A model generated the notes under the pieces. That model did no database searches. It was given only the letters and a program-made list of their open reading frames with translations, and was not told the DNA's origin. Below are positions 7,780 through 15,334 of a stretch of 26,959 nucleotides of DNA, piece by piece. This DNA is from Chloroflexota bacterium (GTDB lineage: Bacteria; Chloroflexota; Anaerolineae; Anaerolineales; Villigracilaceae). Location of the stretch: the NCBI GenBank assembly GCA_023459215.1, contig JAEWVF010000073.1:1-26959 (forward strand). The letters run 5' to 3'. Each line of letters begins with the position of its first letter. The stretch's first letter is position 1. Made by a program: the position numbers and the translations under genes.

Positions 7780-9384
7780 ATGATTGAATTCTTGCAAGTT
7801 CTGGGCGGGTTGGCGCTGTTTTTATTCGGCATAAGCATGTTGAGCGCCGGAATGGAAAAGCTAACAGGGGATCAAATTCAAAAATGGCTTGACCGTATGA
7901 CCAGCACCCGAATTACGGGTGCTTTGTTTGGCACAGTCGCTACAGCTTTAATCCACAGCAGCGGTCTGTTAATGGTCACGATGATTGGGCTGATCAATGC
8001 CAATCTGATGACAGTTGAGCAATCGATTGGCGTGATGCTTGGCCAGGAAATTGGCACAACCCTTACCGCGCAAATTGTGGCATTTAAGATTGGCAACTTC
8101 AACATGCTGTTTGTAGTTGCCGGGGTAATCATTTTTGAATTTTTTCAGCACAAGGATTGGAAAAAATACGGCGAAATCAGCTTTGGCATTGGGATCGTAT
8201 TCCTGGGCATGACTTTAATGTCCGAGGCGCTTGGCACACTGGTGGAAGTTCCCCTGGTTGGAACCATCCTGGCCACGATGGGCCAATATCCAATGGCCGG
8301 GGTTATCGCTGGAATTGTGGTGACCGCCATTGTCCAGAGCAGCACAGCGGTTACCAGCATCACCGTTGCCATGGGGATGAGTGGCGTTATTACCCTTGAA
8401 GGCGCTGTTGGGATTATTCTGGGAGCCAATATCGGCTCCTGTGTTACCGGTTTTATTGCCTCCTTGCGGCTTTCATCGGCGGCGCGGCAGGCATCCATGG
8501 CTCAAATTTTGATCAACGCGATAGGGGTTACGCTGTTTTTGCCATTTATTGGGCCATATTCAAACCTGGTGAAGCAGACATCCGTAGAACTGCCACGCCA
8601 GATTGCCAATGCACATACTTTTTTTAATGTTGCAGTCAGCCTGTTATTGTTTCCATTCGTCAATCAAATCGCCTGGGTCGCCAAACGTTTCATCCCGGAC
8701 AAGGCAAAGGACGAAAAACCCAAACTGACCACCTATATCGATGAAATGCAATTCAGCGTTCCAGCGGTTGCGATTAATGAAGCAGCCCGCGAACTGACCC
8801 GGCTGGGAAAAGGAACAGCCGACATGCTGGAACAAGGTTACCGGGCGCTGATCGATAAAAACCCCGGGCTGGCCCAGCAAGTAATAGCTTTGGAAAACGA
8901 ATTTGTCGACCCAATCTTCAAAACCCTAATAGATTTTGTCAACAAATTACTTTTACAAGAAGACCTGACCCCGGCTCAAAAAAAGCGCTGTTTCCAACTC
9001 AAAAACTTATTAATGGATATCGAGCGTATTGGAGATATGGCGGAAGATATTGCCCAATATGCCATCTCCCGGGTGGAAAATAAGGTTGACTTCAGTCCGG
9101 CAGCAGTAGAAGACCTGGAAGCACTCTGTAAGCATGCCCAGAAAACCTTTGTGGTCGCACTGAAAGCTTTTGAAACCAGCGATAAAGAAGTCGCCCGAGA
9201 AGCCTGTAACCTGGAAAGTGAATTTGACCGCACTTACTGGCAGTCGCGGCACCGGCACATAGAAAGACTCGAAGCTGGCACCTGCAAACCCGAAGCCAAT
9301 GTCATCTTTACCGAGGTGTTGCGTCTGCTCGAGCGAGTCAGCGACCACGCCGACAACCTGGGTGTAAGCATAATGCGTTCCTGA
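7780..9384 (+). CDS. Sodium/phosphate cotransporter family protein with C-terminal PhoU-like domain
   Basis: A 534-residue protein. The N-terminal two thirds hold two Na/Pi-cotransporter repeats (PF02690 type), each with its re-entrant motif: HSSGLL at 59-64 and QSSTAVTS at 186-193, with hydrophobic helices between. From about residue 335 the protein becomes soluble and helical, resembling PhoU (motifs around LKNLLMDIERIGDMAEDIAQYA and LLERVSDHADNLGVSIM). This is the NptA/YjbB-type architecture for lower-affinity phosphate movement, import or export. The start at 7780 is chosen because GGAGG lies 4 bases upstream and the protein begins directly at the first helix. The open frame extends 28 codons further up without a better start. 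It is divergent from pstS and 30 bases upstream of a second pstB. Confidence 0.93.
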   Translation: MIEFLQVLGGLALFLFGISMLSAGMEKLTGDQIQKWLDRMTSTRITGALFGTVATALIHSSGLLMVTMIGLINANLMTVEQSIGVMLGQEIGTTLTAQIVAFKIGNFNMLFVVAGVIIFEFFQHKDWKKYGEISFGIGIVFLGMTLMSEALGTLVEVPLVGTILATMGQYPMAGVIAGIVVTAIVQSSTAVTSITVAMGMSGVITLEGAVGIILGANIGSCVTGFIASLRLSSAARQASMAQILINAIGVTLFLPFIGPYSNLVKQTSVELPRQIANAHTFFNVAVSLLLFPFVNQIAWVAKRFIPDKAKDEKPKLTTYIDEMQFSVPAVAINEAARELTRLGKGTADMLEQGYRALIDKNPGLAQQVIALENEFVDPIFKTLIDFVNKLLLQEDLTPAQKKRCFQLKNLLMDIERIGDMAEDIAQYAISRVENKVDFSPAAVEDLEALCKHAQKTFVVALKAFETSDKEVAREACNLESEFDRTYWQSRHRHIERLEAGTCKPEANVIFTEVLRLLERVSDHADNLGVSIMRS

Positions 9385-9414
9385 GCGATTATGACATTCT
9401 GATAAAATAAGCGG

Positions 9415-10176
9415 ATGAGTGAAAACGTATTTACTATCCAAAACATGGATTTCTATTACGGTGCAAAAAAGGCGCTGTCCAATATCAACATAGATATTGC
9501 GCCCAACAAGGTAACCGCGCTGATTGGCCCATCGGGCTGCGGAAAATCCACCTTCCTGCGCTGCCTGAATCGCATGAACGACACCATTGACGGCACGCGG
9601 GTTGAAGGCAAAATCCTGCTGCACGGGCAGGATATCTACGCCCCCAGCATGGATGTTGTTGACCTGCGCCAACGAGTCGGGATGGTTTTCCAAAAGCCGA
9701 ACCCGTTCCCCCAGTCGATCTATGATAATGTAGCCTTTGGCCCGCGCGTTTTGGGGATGAAAACCGACAAGGCCAGCCTGGAGGAGAACATCCAGCGCAG
9801 CCTGGCTTCCGCCGCGCTCTGGGATGAGGTCAAAGACAAACTCAACGATGACGCAATGAGCCTGTCGCTCGGCCAACAGCAACGCCTGTGCATCGCCCGC
9901 GTCCTGGCCGTCCAGCCCGAAGTCATCCTGATGGACGAATCAACCTCGGCCCTCGACCCCATCGCCACGCTGCGCATCGAGGAACTGATTGCCGAATTGA
10001 AAGAGAAGTACACCATCGTTATTGTTACCCACAACATGCAGCAGGCCGCTCGTGTATCCGATTACACTGGGCTGTTCTGGCTCGGCGAACTGGTCGAATT
10101 CTCCGAAACAAACCAAATCTTTACCCGCCCCCAGAAAGAATTGACCGAGTCCTACATCACCGGTCGAATGGGCTAG
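9415..10176 (+). CDS. pstB: Phosphate ABC transporter ATP-binding protein PstB (copy 2, atypical signature motif)
   Basis: A 253-residue PstB paralogue. Walker A GPSGCGKS (38-45), Q-loop Q93 in VFQKPNPFPQSI, and H-loop H206 in VTHNMQQAAR are canonical. The ABC signature, normally LSGGQ, reads LSLGQ (150-154), and Walker B continues LMDEST instead of LMDEP, with the catalytic glutamate retained. The C-terminus SYITGRMG is family-typical. It has no permease or PstS gene of its own here, so it either pairs with the PstCA encoded across the divergent region or forms a mixed dimer with PstB copy 1. The start has no Shine-Dalgarno sequence; a -10-like TAAAAT (9403-9408) lies 6 bases before the ATG. 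Confidence 0.93.
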   Translation: MSENVFTIQNMDFYYGAKKALSNINIDIAPNKVTALIGPSGCGKSTFLRCLNRMNDTIDGTRVEGKILLHGQDIYAPSMDVVDLRQRVGMVFQKPNPFPQSIYDNVAFGPRVLGMKTDKASLEENIQRSLASAALWDEVKDKLNDDAMSLSLGQQQRLCIARVLAVQPEVILMDESTSALDPIATLRIEELIAELKEKYTIVIVTHNMQQAARVSDYTGLFWLGELVEFSETNQIFTRPQKELTESYITGRMG

Positions 10177-10189
10177 GCAGGCATCTCTA

Positions 10190-10198
10190 TGGTATAAT
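10190..10198 (+). promoter_or_regulatory. Extended -10 promoter of rpsO
   Basis: TGG followed by TATAAT (10193-10198) matches the extended -10 form (TGn plus hexamer), which does not need a strong -35. None is visible at the expected position. It lies 14 bases after the pstB2 stop codon and gives rpsO its own start, with a leader of about 80 bases. Confidence 0.6.
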
Positions 10199-10213
10199 AC
10201 TCGCCCTGTGACT

Positions 10214-10251
10214 GGTCCTGTCATGCGGTTCACGCTGCGGACATGGAGACC
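10214..10251 (+). promoter_or_regulatory. Candidate hairpin in the rpsO leader
   Basis: In the predicted leader, GGTCCTGTC (10214-10222) can pair imperfectly with the GGACATGG and GACC segments ending at 10251, with a small inner GCG/CGC stem. rpsO leaders in several bacteria fold into S15-binding autoregulatory structures of unrelated shapes. This could be another one, but the pairing was found by eye and is interrupted by bulges. Confidence 0.3.
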
Positions 10252-10285
10252 TGCACCATCTCGAACGAAAGGAGAAGCATACGTC

Positions 10286-10561
10286 ATGCCACTCGAAAAG
10301 GAAGTTAAAACAGAGGTTATCGGCAATTTCCACCGCCACGACACCGACACCGGTTCGCCTGAAGTGCAAATCGCCATCCTCAGCAAGCGCATTGCCCAAC
10401 TCACCGAGCACCTGCGCAGCAACAAGCACGATGAGTCCTGCCGCCGCGGCCTGCTCAAGCTGGTTGGCTCCCGCCGCCGCTTACTGGCCTACCTGCGCAA
10501 GACCAACTACGAGCGCTACCTCGAAGTGACCGAACGGCTCAACCTGCGCCGCACAAAGTAA
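10286..10561 (+). CDS. rpsO: 30S ribosomal protein S15
   Basis: A 91-residue S15, which binds 16S rRNA early in assembly of the small-subunit platform. The family core is clear: HRHDTDTGSPEVQIAILSKR (about 17-36) and, further on, SRRRLLAYLRKTNYERYL. The start at 10286 (MPLEKEVKTE) is chosen because an AAGGAG site lies about 11 bases upstream and the product has the normal S15 length of about 90 residues. The longer frame from 10208 would translate through the leader. It precedes pnp, the common rpsO-pnp arrangement. Confidence 0.97.
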   Translation: MPLEKEVKTEVIGNFHRHDTDTGSPEVQIAILSKRIAQLTEHLRSNKHDESCRRGLLKLVGSRRRLLAYLRKTNYERYLEVTERLNLRRTK

Positions 10562-10570
10562 GGAATAAGA

Positions 10571-10607
10571 AAGACCCTAAAGGTCTCCCCGAGGCCTTTA
10601 GGGTCTT
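10571..10607 (+). terminator. Strong hairpin after rpsO, without a U-tract
   Basis: Arms AAGACCCTAAAGG (10571-10583) and CCTTTAGGGTCTT (10595-10607) form a perfect 13-bp stem with an 11-base loop, 10 bases after the rpsO stop codon. The bases that follow (CTAAAATACC) do not form a U-tract, so it may act as a processing or 3'-end-protecting structure between rpsO and pnp rather than as an efficient intrinsic terminator. Confidence 0.6.
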
Positions 10608-10661
10608 CTAAAATACCCATACAGGTAAAACAACTACGTCCGCCGGTTGGGAATTGAAAGG

Positions 10662-10764
10662 GGTCAGCAACGGTTTCACACTCACAGCATTGCAAACCGT
10701 TGTTCGTCGCTTTCAGTCCCTGACCAGGCGGGAACCAATCGTAGCGCAAGATAATATCTTGCGC
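10662..10764 (+). promoter_or_regulatory. Structured leader of pnp with two hairpins
   Basis: The 222-base rpsO-pnp gap is rich in inverted repeats. CAACGGTTT (10668-10676) pairs perfectly with AAACCGTTG (10694-10702). The adjacent GGTCAG (10662-10667) matches CTGACC (10720-10725). A compact hairpin with arms GCGCAAGA and TCTTGCGC around a TAATA loop occupies 10744-10764, five bases before the AGGAG ribosome binding site. In E. coli the pnp leader hairpin is cut by RNase III and PNPase then represses its own mRNA. The same kind of control is plausible here. Confidence 0.55.
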
Positions 10765-10783
10765 CACACAGGAGACAAATTTA

Positions 10784-13039
10784 ATGAAACCAGAAGTAAA
10801 AACCTACTCCGCGAACACCGGAGGCCGGACAATTACCTTTGAAACCGGCAAACTGGCCCACCAGGCTGGCGGCGCTGTTACCATCCGGCAGGGCGATTCG
10901 GTCGTTTTTGCCTCAGCCACCATGGGCGGCGTACGCGAAAACCTCGATTTCTTCCCCCTCAGCGTCGATTATGAAGAACGCATGTACGCCGGCGGCAAAA
11001 TCCCTGGCTCGTTCTTCCGCCGCGAAGGCCGCCCCAGCACCGAAGCCATCCTGACCGCGCGCCTGACCGACCGCCCGCTGCGCCCGCTCTTCCCCAAGGG
11101 CATGCGCAACGAAGTCCAGGTCATCATGTTCTCACTCTCGGCAGATACCGAAAACCCGCTCGACGTGCTGGCCATCAACGCCGCCTCGGCTGCCGTCATG
11201 ATCTCAGACATCCCCTGGAATGGCCCCGTCGGCGCAGTGCGCGTTGGCCTGGTCAACCGTGAGTTCGTTGTCAACCCGACCTTCTCCGAAATGGAAATTT
11301 CGGCCCTCGATTTGCGCCTGGCCGGAACCCGCGATGCCATCCTGATGGTTGAATGCGGCGCGCGCGAAGTGCCCGAAGAGACGATGGCCGCCGCCCTCGA
11401 TTTCGGCCACAAAGCCATCCAGCCAATCATCGACGCTCAACTCAAAATGCAGGCCGAAGTCGGCAAGGCCAAGCGCGAGGCTCAATTCTTCGCTGAAACC
11501 CCCGAACTCGACCAGCAAGTGCTCGATTTGGTCAGCGGCCCGATGAACGAACTGCTCGACAAACCGCTCAGCAAGGCAGAATTTTACGAGGGCATGGATG
11601 CCCTCGCCGCCGATGTGGTTGCCAAACTGGCTAGCCCCGCCGAAGGCGACGACCCGGCGAACTACCCGACACCCGGTTCCGTCAAATCGGCCTTTGGCCG
11701 CGCTGAAATGGCCATCGTCCGCGAGCGCATCCTGGCCCAGGGCAAACGCCCCGATGGCCGCGGCCCAGCCGACATCCGCCCGATCTGGTGCGAAGTTGAC
11801 CTCAGCCCGCGCGCGCATGGTTCCGGCCTGTTCACCCGCGGCGAAACCCAGGTCCTGACCATGGCCACACTCGGCACCATCGGCGAAGCCCAGGAACTCG
11901 ACAACCTGACCCCTACCGACACCAAGCGCTACATGCACCACTACAACTTCCCGCCCTACTCCACCGGCGAAGTCAAGCCCCTGCGCGGACAGTCGCGTCG
12001 CGAAATCGGACACGGCGCCCTGGCCGAACGCGCCCTCGAACCGGTCATCCCCGAAGAAAAAGATTTCCCCTACGCCCTGCGCCTGGTCTCCGAAGTGCTG
12101 GCCTCGAACGGTTCATCCTCGATGGCATCGGTCTGCGGTTCGACCCTGGCGCTAATGGACGCCGGTGTGCCGATCAAAGCCCCCGTGGCCGGCGTGGCCA
12201 TGGGCCTGATCACCGATGAATCCGGCAGCCGCTATAAAATTTTGACCGACATCCAGGGCACCGAAGACCACCTCGGCGACATGGATTTCAAGGTCGCCGG
12301 AACGGAAGAAGGCATCACCGCCCTGCAAATGGACATCAAAATCAGCGGCCTGAGCGCCAATATGATGAAAGAAGCCCTCGGCCAGGCCCGTGAAGCGCGG
12401 CTCTCGATCCTGGGTAAAATGCTCGAGACCCTCGCAGCCCCGCGCGCTGACATGAAACCGCACGCCCCGCGCATCATCACCGTCAAGATTCCGGTCGACA
12501 AGATCGGCGCCCTGATCGGTCCCGGCGGCAAGAACATCCGCGCCCTGCAGGAAGAAACCAACACCAAAATCGACGTGCAGGAAGACGGCACCATCTACAT
12601 CGCCTCGACCGACGGCATTGGCGGCAACCTGGCCCGCGAGCGCGTCGAAGCCCTTGGCGAAACCGCCGAAATTGGGCGCATCTACACCGGCAAGGTCGTG
12701 CGCATCGCCGACTTTGGCGCCTTCGTCGAAATCCTGCCCGGCATGGACGGTCTCGTTCACATCTCGCAGCTCGACAGCGAACGCGTCAACAAGGTCGAGG
12801 ACATCGTCAACATGGGCGACGAAATCACCGTCATGGTGATCGACATCGACCCGGCTGGCAAGATTCGCCTTTCGCGCCAGGCCGTGCTCGAAGGCTGGAC
12901 CGCCGAAGAAGCCCGCGAAAAAGACAAGCGCGGCGGCCCGCGCCCCGGCGGCAGCGGCGGCGGACGCCCAGGTGGCGACCGTCGTCCCGGCGGCGACCGT
13001 GATCGGCGCGGCGGCAACGACCGCAACCGCAGACACTAA
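10784..13039 (+). CDS. pnp: Polyribonucleotide nucleotidyltransferase (PNPase)
   Basis: A 751-residue phosphorolytic 3'-5' exoribonuclease that degrades RNA to nucleoside diphosphates and is normally a trimer. Domains in order: first RNase PH-like domain (about 12-145), alpha-helical linker, second RNase PH-like domain (about 330-475 and on) with the active-site segment DHLGDMDFKVAG (495-506), KH domain with IGPGGKNIR near 580, and S1 domain (about 631-700, starting GRIYTGKVVRIADFGAFVE). It ends in a low-complexity Gly/Arg/Asp-rich tail (about 716-751) of the RGG type, an added RNA-binding extension. The AGGAG site is 9 bases upstream of the ATG. It follows rpsO, and an intrinsic terminator closes the unit. 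Confidence 0.97.
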   Translation: MKPEVKTYSANTGGRTITFETGKLAHQAGGAVTIRQGDSVVFASATMGGVRENLDFFPLSVDYEERMYAGGKIPGSFFRREGRPSTEAILTARLTDRPLRPLFPKGMRNEVQVIMFSLSADTENPLDVLAINAASAAVMISDIPWNGPVGAVRVGLVNREFVVNPTFSEMEISALDLRLAGTRDAILMVECGAREVPEETMAAALDFGHKAIQPIIDAQLKMQAEVGKAKREAQFFAETPELDQQVLDLVSGPMNELLDKPLSKAEFYEGMDALAADVVAKLASPAEGDDPANYPTPGSVKSAFGRAEMAIVRERILAQGKRPDGRGPADIRPIWCEVDLSPRAHGSGLFTRGETQVLTMATLGTIGEAQELDNLTPTDTKRYMHHYNFPPYSTGEVKPLRGQSRREIGHGALAERALEPVIPEEKDFPYALRLVSEVLASNGSSSMASVCGSTLALMDAGVPIKAPVAGVAMGLITDESGSRYKILTDIQGTEDHLGDMDFKVAGTEEGITALQMDIKISGLSANMMKEALGQAREARLSILGKMLETLAAPRADMKPHAPRIITVKIPVDKIGALIGPGGKNIRALQEETNTKIDVQEDGTIYIASTDGIGGNLARERVEALGETAEIGRIYTGKVVRIADFGAFVEILPGMDGLVHISQLDSERVNKVEDIVNMGDEITVMVIDIDPAGKIRLSRQAVLEGWTAEEAREKDKRGGPRPGGSGGGRPGGDRRPGGDRDRRGGNDRNRRH

Positions 13040-13049
13040 AAGCAAAATC

Positions 13050-13081
13050 AAAAGTCCCTGGCACATGCCGGGGACTTTTTT
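13050..13081 (+). terminator. Intrinsic terminator of pnp
   Basis: Arms AAAAGTCCC and GGGACTTTT with an inner GGC/GCC stem around CACAT are followed by a T-run (13076-13081), 10 bases after the pnp stop codon. Confidence 0.85.
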
Positions 13082-13090
13082 GTTCGATTG

Positions 13091-13130
13091 ACAAGCCCTG
13101 AGCAGAGGGCTTAGCCCGATGTCGAAGGGC
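13091..13130 (-). repeat. Split palindromic repeat, copy C
   Basis: On the minus strand this reads GCCCTTCGAC, then an insert with a GGGCT/AGCCC mini-hairpin, then GCTCAGGGCTTGT. It faces copy D across 16 bases, so C and D together form a large inverted repeat in the space between the convergent pnp and thrB genes. Confidence 0.6.
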
Positions 13131-13146
13131 GGTTTTGGCAACAAAC

Positions 13147-13211
13147 GTCCTTCGACTGCGCCGCACAACCCTTCGCTTACACTCAGGGGCGCGGCTCCGC
13201 TCAGGACTTGT
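13147..13211 (+). repeat. Split palindromic repeat, copy D (nested)
   Basis: The outer halves GTCCTTCGACTGCG and TCCGCTCAGGACTTGT enclose an insert that itself contains CCCTTCG and CTCAGGGG, a second partial copy of the same halves, between GCCGC and GCGGC arms. It looks like one repeat inserted in another. Confidence 0.6.
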
Positions 13212-13224
13212 TGACTTTGAAAAA

Positions 13225-14124
13225 TTACGCCACCCAAACCCCTCTCTCACTCGGACGGGTAACAAACGCGCGGCACCCGACGCCTGCCTCGCCAAAAGCA
13301 GCCATCATCAAACCTTTGGCTTCCTGCGCATCTGATGCCTCGACAAAGACCACGAGCGACGGTCCCGCCCCCGAAAGCGCAGCCGCGCCGATACGCTTGG
13401 CCGCTAAATAAGCCGCCTCGCCGCCGGGAATATATTTCAGCCGGTAGGGCTGGTGAATTTTATCGTTCATCACCCGCGCCAACAGCGACAGATCCCCGCT
13501 GCGCAGAGCATCCGCCACCAGCACCGCCCGGCCAATGTTAAAGACCGCATCGCAGCGCAAAACCGATTCGGGTAACACAGCCCGGGCCGCCTTGGTGGAC
13601 AACTCCACTTCCGGTTTGACAATGACCAGGGTCAACTGCGGGACATCGAAGCGCCGCACGAGTACATCCTGCCCATCGCAGACTGCTGCCGTCAGCCCAC
13701 CGAGCAAGGCCGGAGCAACATTATCGGGATGGCCCTCAAGCTCGGTAGCGATTTTGAGCAGGGAATTCTCATCAAGCGGTCTGCCCATCAGAACATTGGC
13801 CGCCGCCAACCCGCCGACAATGGCCGCTGCGCTGGAACCCAATCCCGACCCAAGCGGGATATGATTTTCAGCCGTAATACTCACCGCGCCCGGCAATTTC
13901 TGGCCAAGAATCTCGAACAAGCGCAGGAAAGATTCGGTCAGCGGATTGGTCGCTGAAGCGTTTAGCAAATCCGCGGCCTCGCCACTGGCCTGGTAGCGCA
14001 GGCCGACAGGGGCGTTCGGGTCGCATTCGATGCGGATGTGATTCCAGATGTCAAGCGCCAGGCCCAGGCAATCGAAACCGGGGCCGAGATTGGCCGATGT
14101 GGCGGGAACGTGGACAATGTGCAT
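13225..14124 (-). CDS. thrB: Homoserine kinase
   Basis: A GHMP-family kinase of 299 residues that phosphorylates homoserine with ATP, giving the substrate of threonine synthase. The N-terminus MHIVHVPATSANLGPGFDCL is typical, and the ATP-binding GHMP loop PLGSGLGSSAA lies at about 90-100. The start at 14124 is preferred over the ATG at 14148. The upstream ATG overlaps a perfect TATAAT (14152-14147), so a transcript from that promoter would not contain it, and family members begin where the residue at 14124 begins. Its partner thrC lies on the other strand, separated by a shared promoter region. It converges with pnp. Confidence 0.95.
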   Translation of the reverse strand: MHIVHVPATSANLGPGFDCLGLALDIWNHIRIECDPNAPVGLRYQASGEAADLLNASATNPLTESFLRLFEILGQKLPGAVSITAENHIPLGSGLGSSAAAIVGGLAAANVLMGRPLDENSLLKIATELEGHPDNVAPALLGGLTAAVCDGQDVLVRRFDVPQLTLVIVKPEVELSTKAARAVLPESVLRCDAVFNIGRAVLVADALRSGDLSLLARVMNDKIHQPYRLKYIPGGEAAYLAAKRIGAAALSGAGPSLVVFVEASDAQEAKGLMMAAFGEAGVGCRAFVTRPSERGVWVA

Positions 14125-14146
14125 GGTCAGGGTCTGCCTTTTTGAC

Positions 14147-14152
14147 ATTATA
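14147..14152 (-). promoter_or_regulatory. -10 element of thrB
   Basis: A perfect TATAAT on the minus strand inside a palindromic ATTATATAAT, 22 bases before the thrB ATG at 14124. It overlaps the alternative upstream ATG at 14148 and so argues against that start. No convincing -35 was seen. Confidence 0.5.
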
Positions 14153-14219
14153 TAATACTCAGCAGTTCAAACAGTCTTTGCAAGCGGCCTGGCCGTGAAA
14201 AATTACGCTCTTTTTATGC

Positions 14220-14246
14220 TTGATTCACAATCGCGGGCATTATAAT
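14220..14246 (+). promoter_or_regulatory. Promoter of thrC
   Basis: TTGATT (14220-14225) and a perfect TATAAT (14241-14246) are separated by 15 bases, slightly short. The predicted transcript has a leader of about 23 bases with a GGAG site 8 bases before the thrC ATG. Confidence 0.5.
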
Positions 14247-14275
14247 CGCGCCAATCTTTCCCCCGGAGTTTTTTT

Positions 14276-15328
14276 ATGGCTTATCAAGGTGTCTTACATC
14301 GCTACGGGCCTCTGCTCAACCTGCCCGCTCATACCCAGCCTGTCTCGCTGCTGGAAGGCAATACCCCGCTGATTCCCCTGCCGCGCCTGGGGCGCGAGTT
14401 GGGCTGTGAGCTATTCGTAAAATTCGAAGGCCTGAACCCAACCGGCTCGTTCAAAGACCGCGGCATGACCGCCGCCATCAGCGAAGCCGTTGGCCGAGGC
14501 GCGCAAACCGTCATCTGCGCCTCGACCGGCAACACGGCAGCCTCGGCAGCAGCCTATGCTTCGCGGGCCGGCCTGCGGGCGATTGTGCTCATCCCAGACG
14601 GAAAAGTAGCCATGGGTAAGCTGGCCGGGGCGATTGCCTACGGCGCGGAAGTTATCCAGATTTTAGGATCTTTCGACGATGCCTTGTCCCTGGTGGTCGA
14701 AATCACCCAAAGGACGCCCATCGCGCTGGTCAATTCCATTAATCCGTACCGGATTGAGGGCCAAAAGAGCGCAGCCTTCGAGATTTGCGATGAGCTGGGT
14801 CACGCGCCGGATTGGCTCTGCCTGCCGGTGGGCAACGCCGGGAACATCACCTCCTATTGGGCCGGGTTCAAACAATACCAGCAGATTAAATCGACCGGCC
14901 TGCCGCAGATTTTGGGCGTGCAAGCGGCTGGTTCGGCTCCACTGGTGCTCGGCCACCCGGTGGATAAGCCTGAAACCGTGGCAACCGCCATCCGCATTGG
15001 ACGACCGGCGCGGGGCGAACAGGCCATCGAAGCGGTGCAAGAGTCGAACGGGATGATTATCGCCGTTTCGGACGAGGAAATCCTTTCGACGCAGAAAATT
15101 CTCGCCAGCGAGGGAGTTTGGGTGGAACCGGCCTCGGCGGCTGGGCTGGCCGGTTTAATGGCGAGAACGGCTGCGGGGGCGTTCGATCCGCGCGGGAAAA
15201 AGATTGTCGTGGTTTGCACCGGGCATGGGTTGAAGGATCCGGCCATCGTCACCGACTCGTTTGCATCCCCGCAAGTTATCCCGGCAACATACCACGCATT
15301 ATCAGAGTTGATTGTCGCAAGCTCTTGA
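14276..15328 (+). CDS. thrC: Threonine synthase
   Basis: A 350-residue PLP-dependent fold-type II enzyme that converts O-phosphohomoserine to threonine. The PLP lysine is K60 in NPTGSFKDRGMT, and the phosphate-binding glycine-rich segment is PVGNAGNITSYW. Later segments such as EGVWVEPASAAGLAGL and VVCTGHGLKDP are typical of the short class of threonine synthases. It is divergent from thrB, which supplies its substrate, so the two genes are probably co-regulated from the 151-base gap. It ends at a bidirectional terminator shared with the MFS gene. Confidence 0.96.
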   Translation: MAYQGVLHRYGPLLNLPAHTQPVSLLEGNTPLIPLPRLGRELGCELFVKFEGLNPTGSFKDRGMTAAISEAVGRGAQTVICASTGNTAASAAAYASRAGLRAIVLIPDGKVAMGKLAGAIAYGAEVIQILGSFDDALSLVVEITQRTPIALVNSINPYRIEGQKSAAFEICDELGHAPDWLCLPVGNAGNITSYWAGFKQYQQIKSTGLPQILGVQAAGSAPLVLGHPVDKPETVATAIRIGRPARGEQAIEAVQESNGMIIAVSDEEILSTQKILASEGVWVEPASAAGLAGLMARTAAGAFDPRGKKIVVVCTGHGLKDPAIVTDSFASPQVIPATYHALSELIVASS

Positions 15329-15334
15329 TGTTAA

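Noticed and set aside
10208..10285. 26-codon N-terminal extension of S15
   Set aside because: It lies between the promoter and the AAGGAG site. S15 is about 90 residues long and starts at 10286.
13082..13224. Possible small gene or ncRNA between pnp and thrB
   Set aside because: The stretch is explained by two facing copies of the split palindromic repeat.
12152..13237. 361-codon minus-strand frame opposite pnp
   Set aside because: Antisense to conserved PNPase domains; low-complexity Ala/Gly/Val composition and no recognisable motif.
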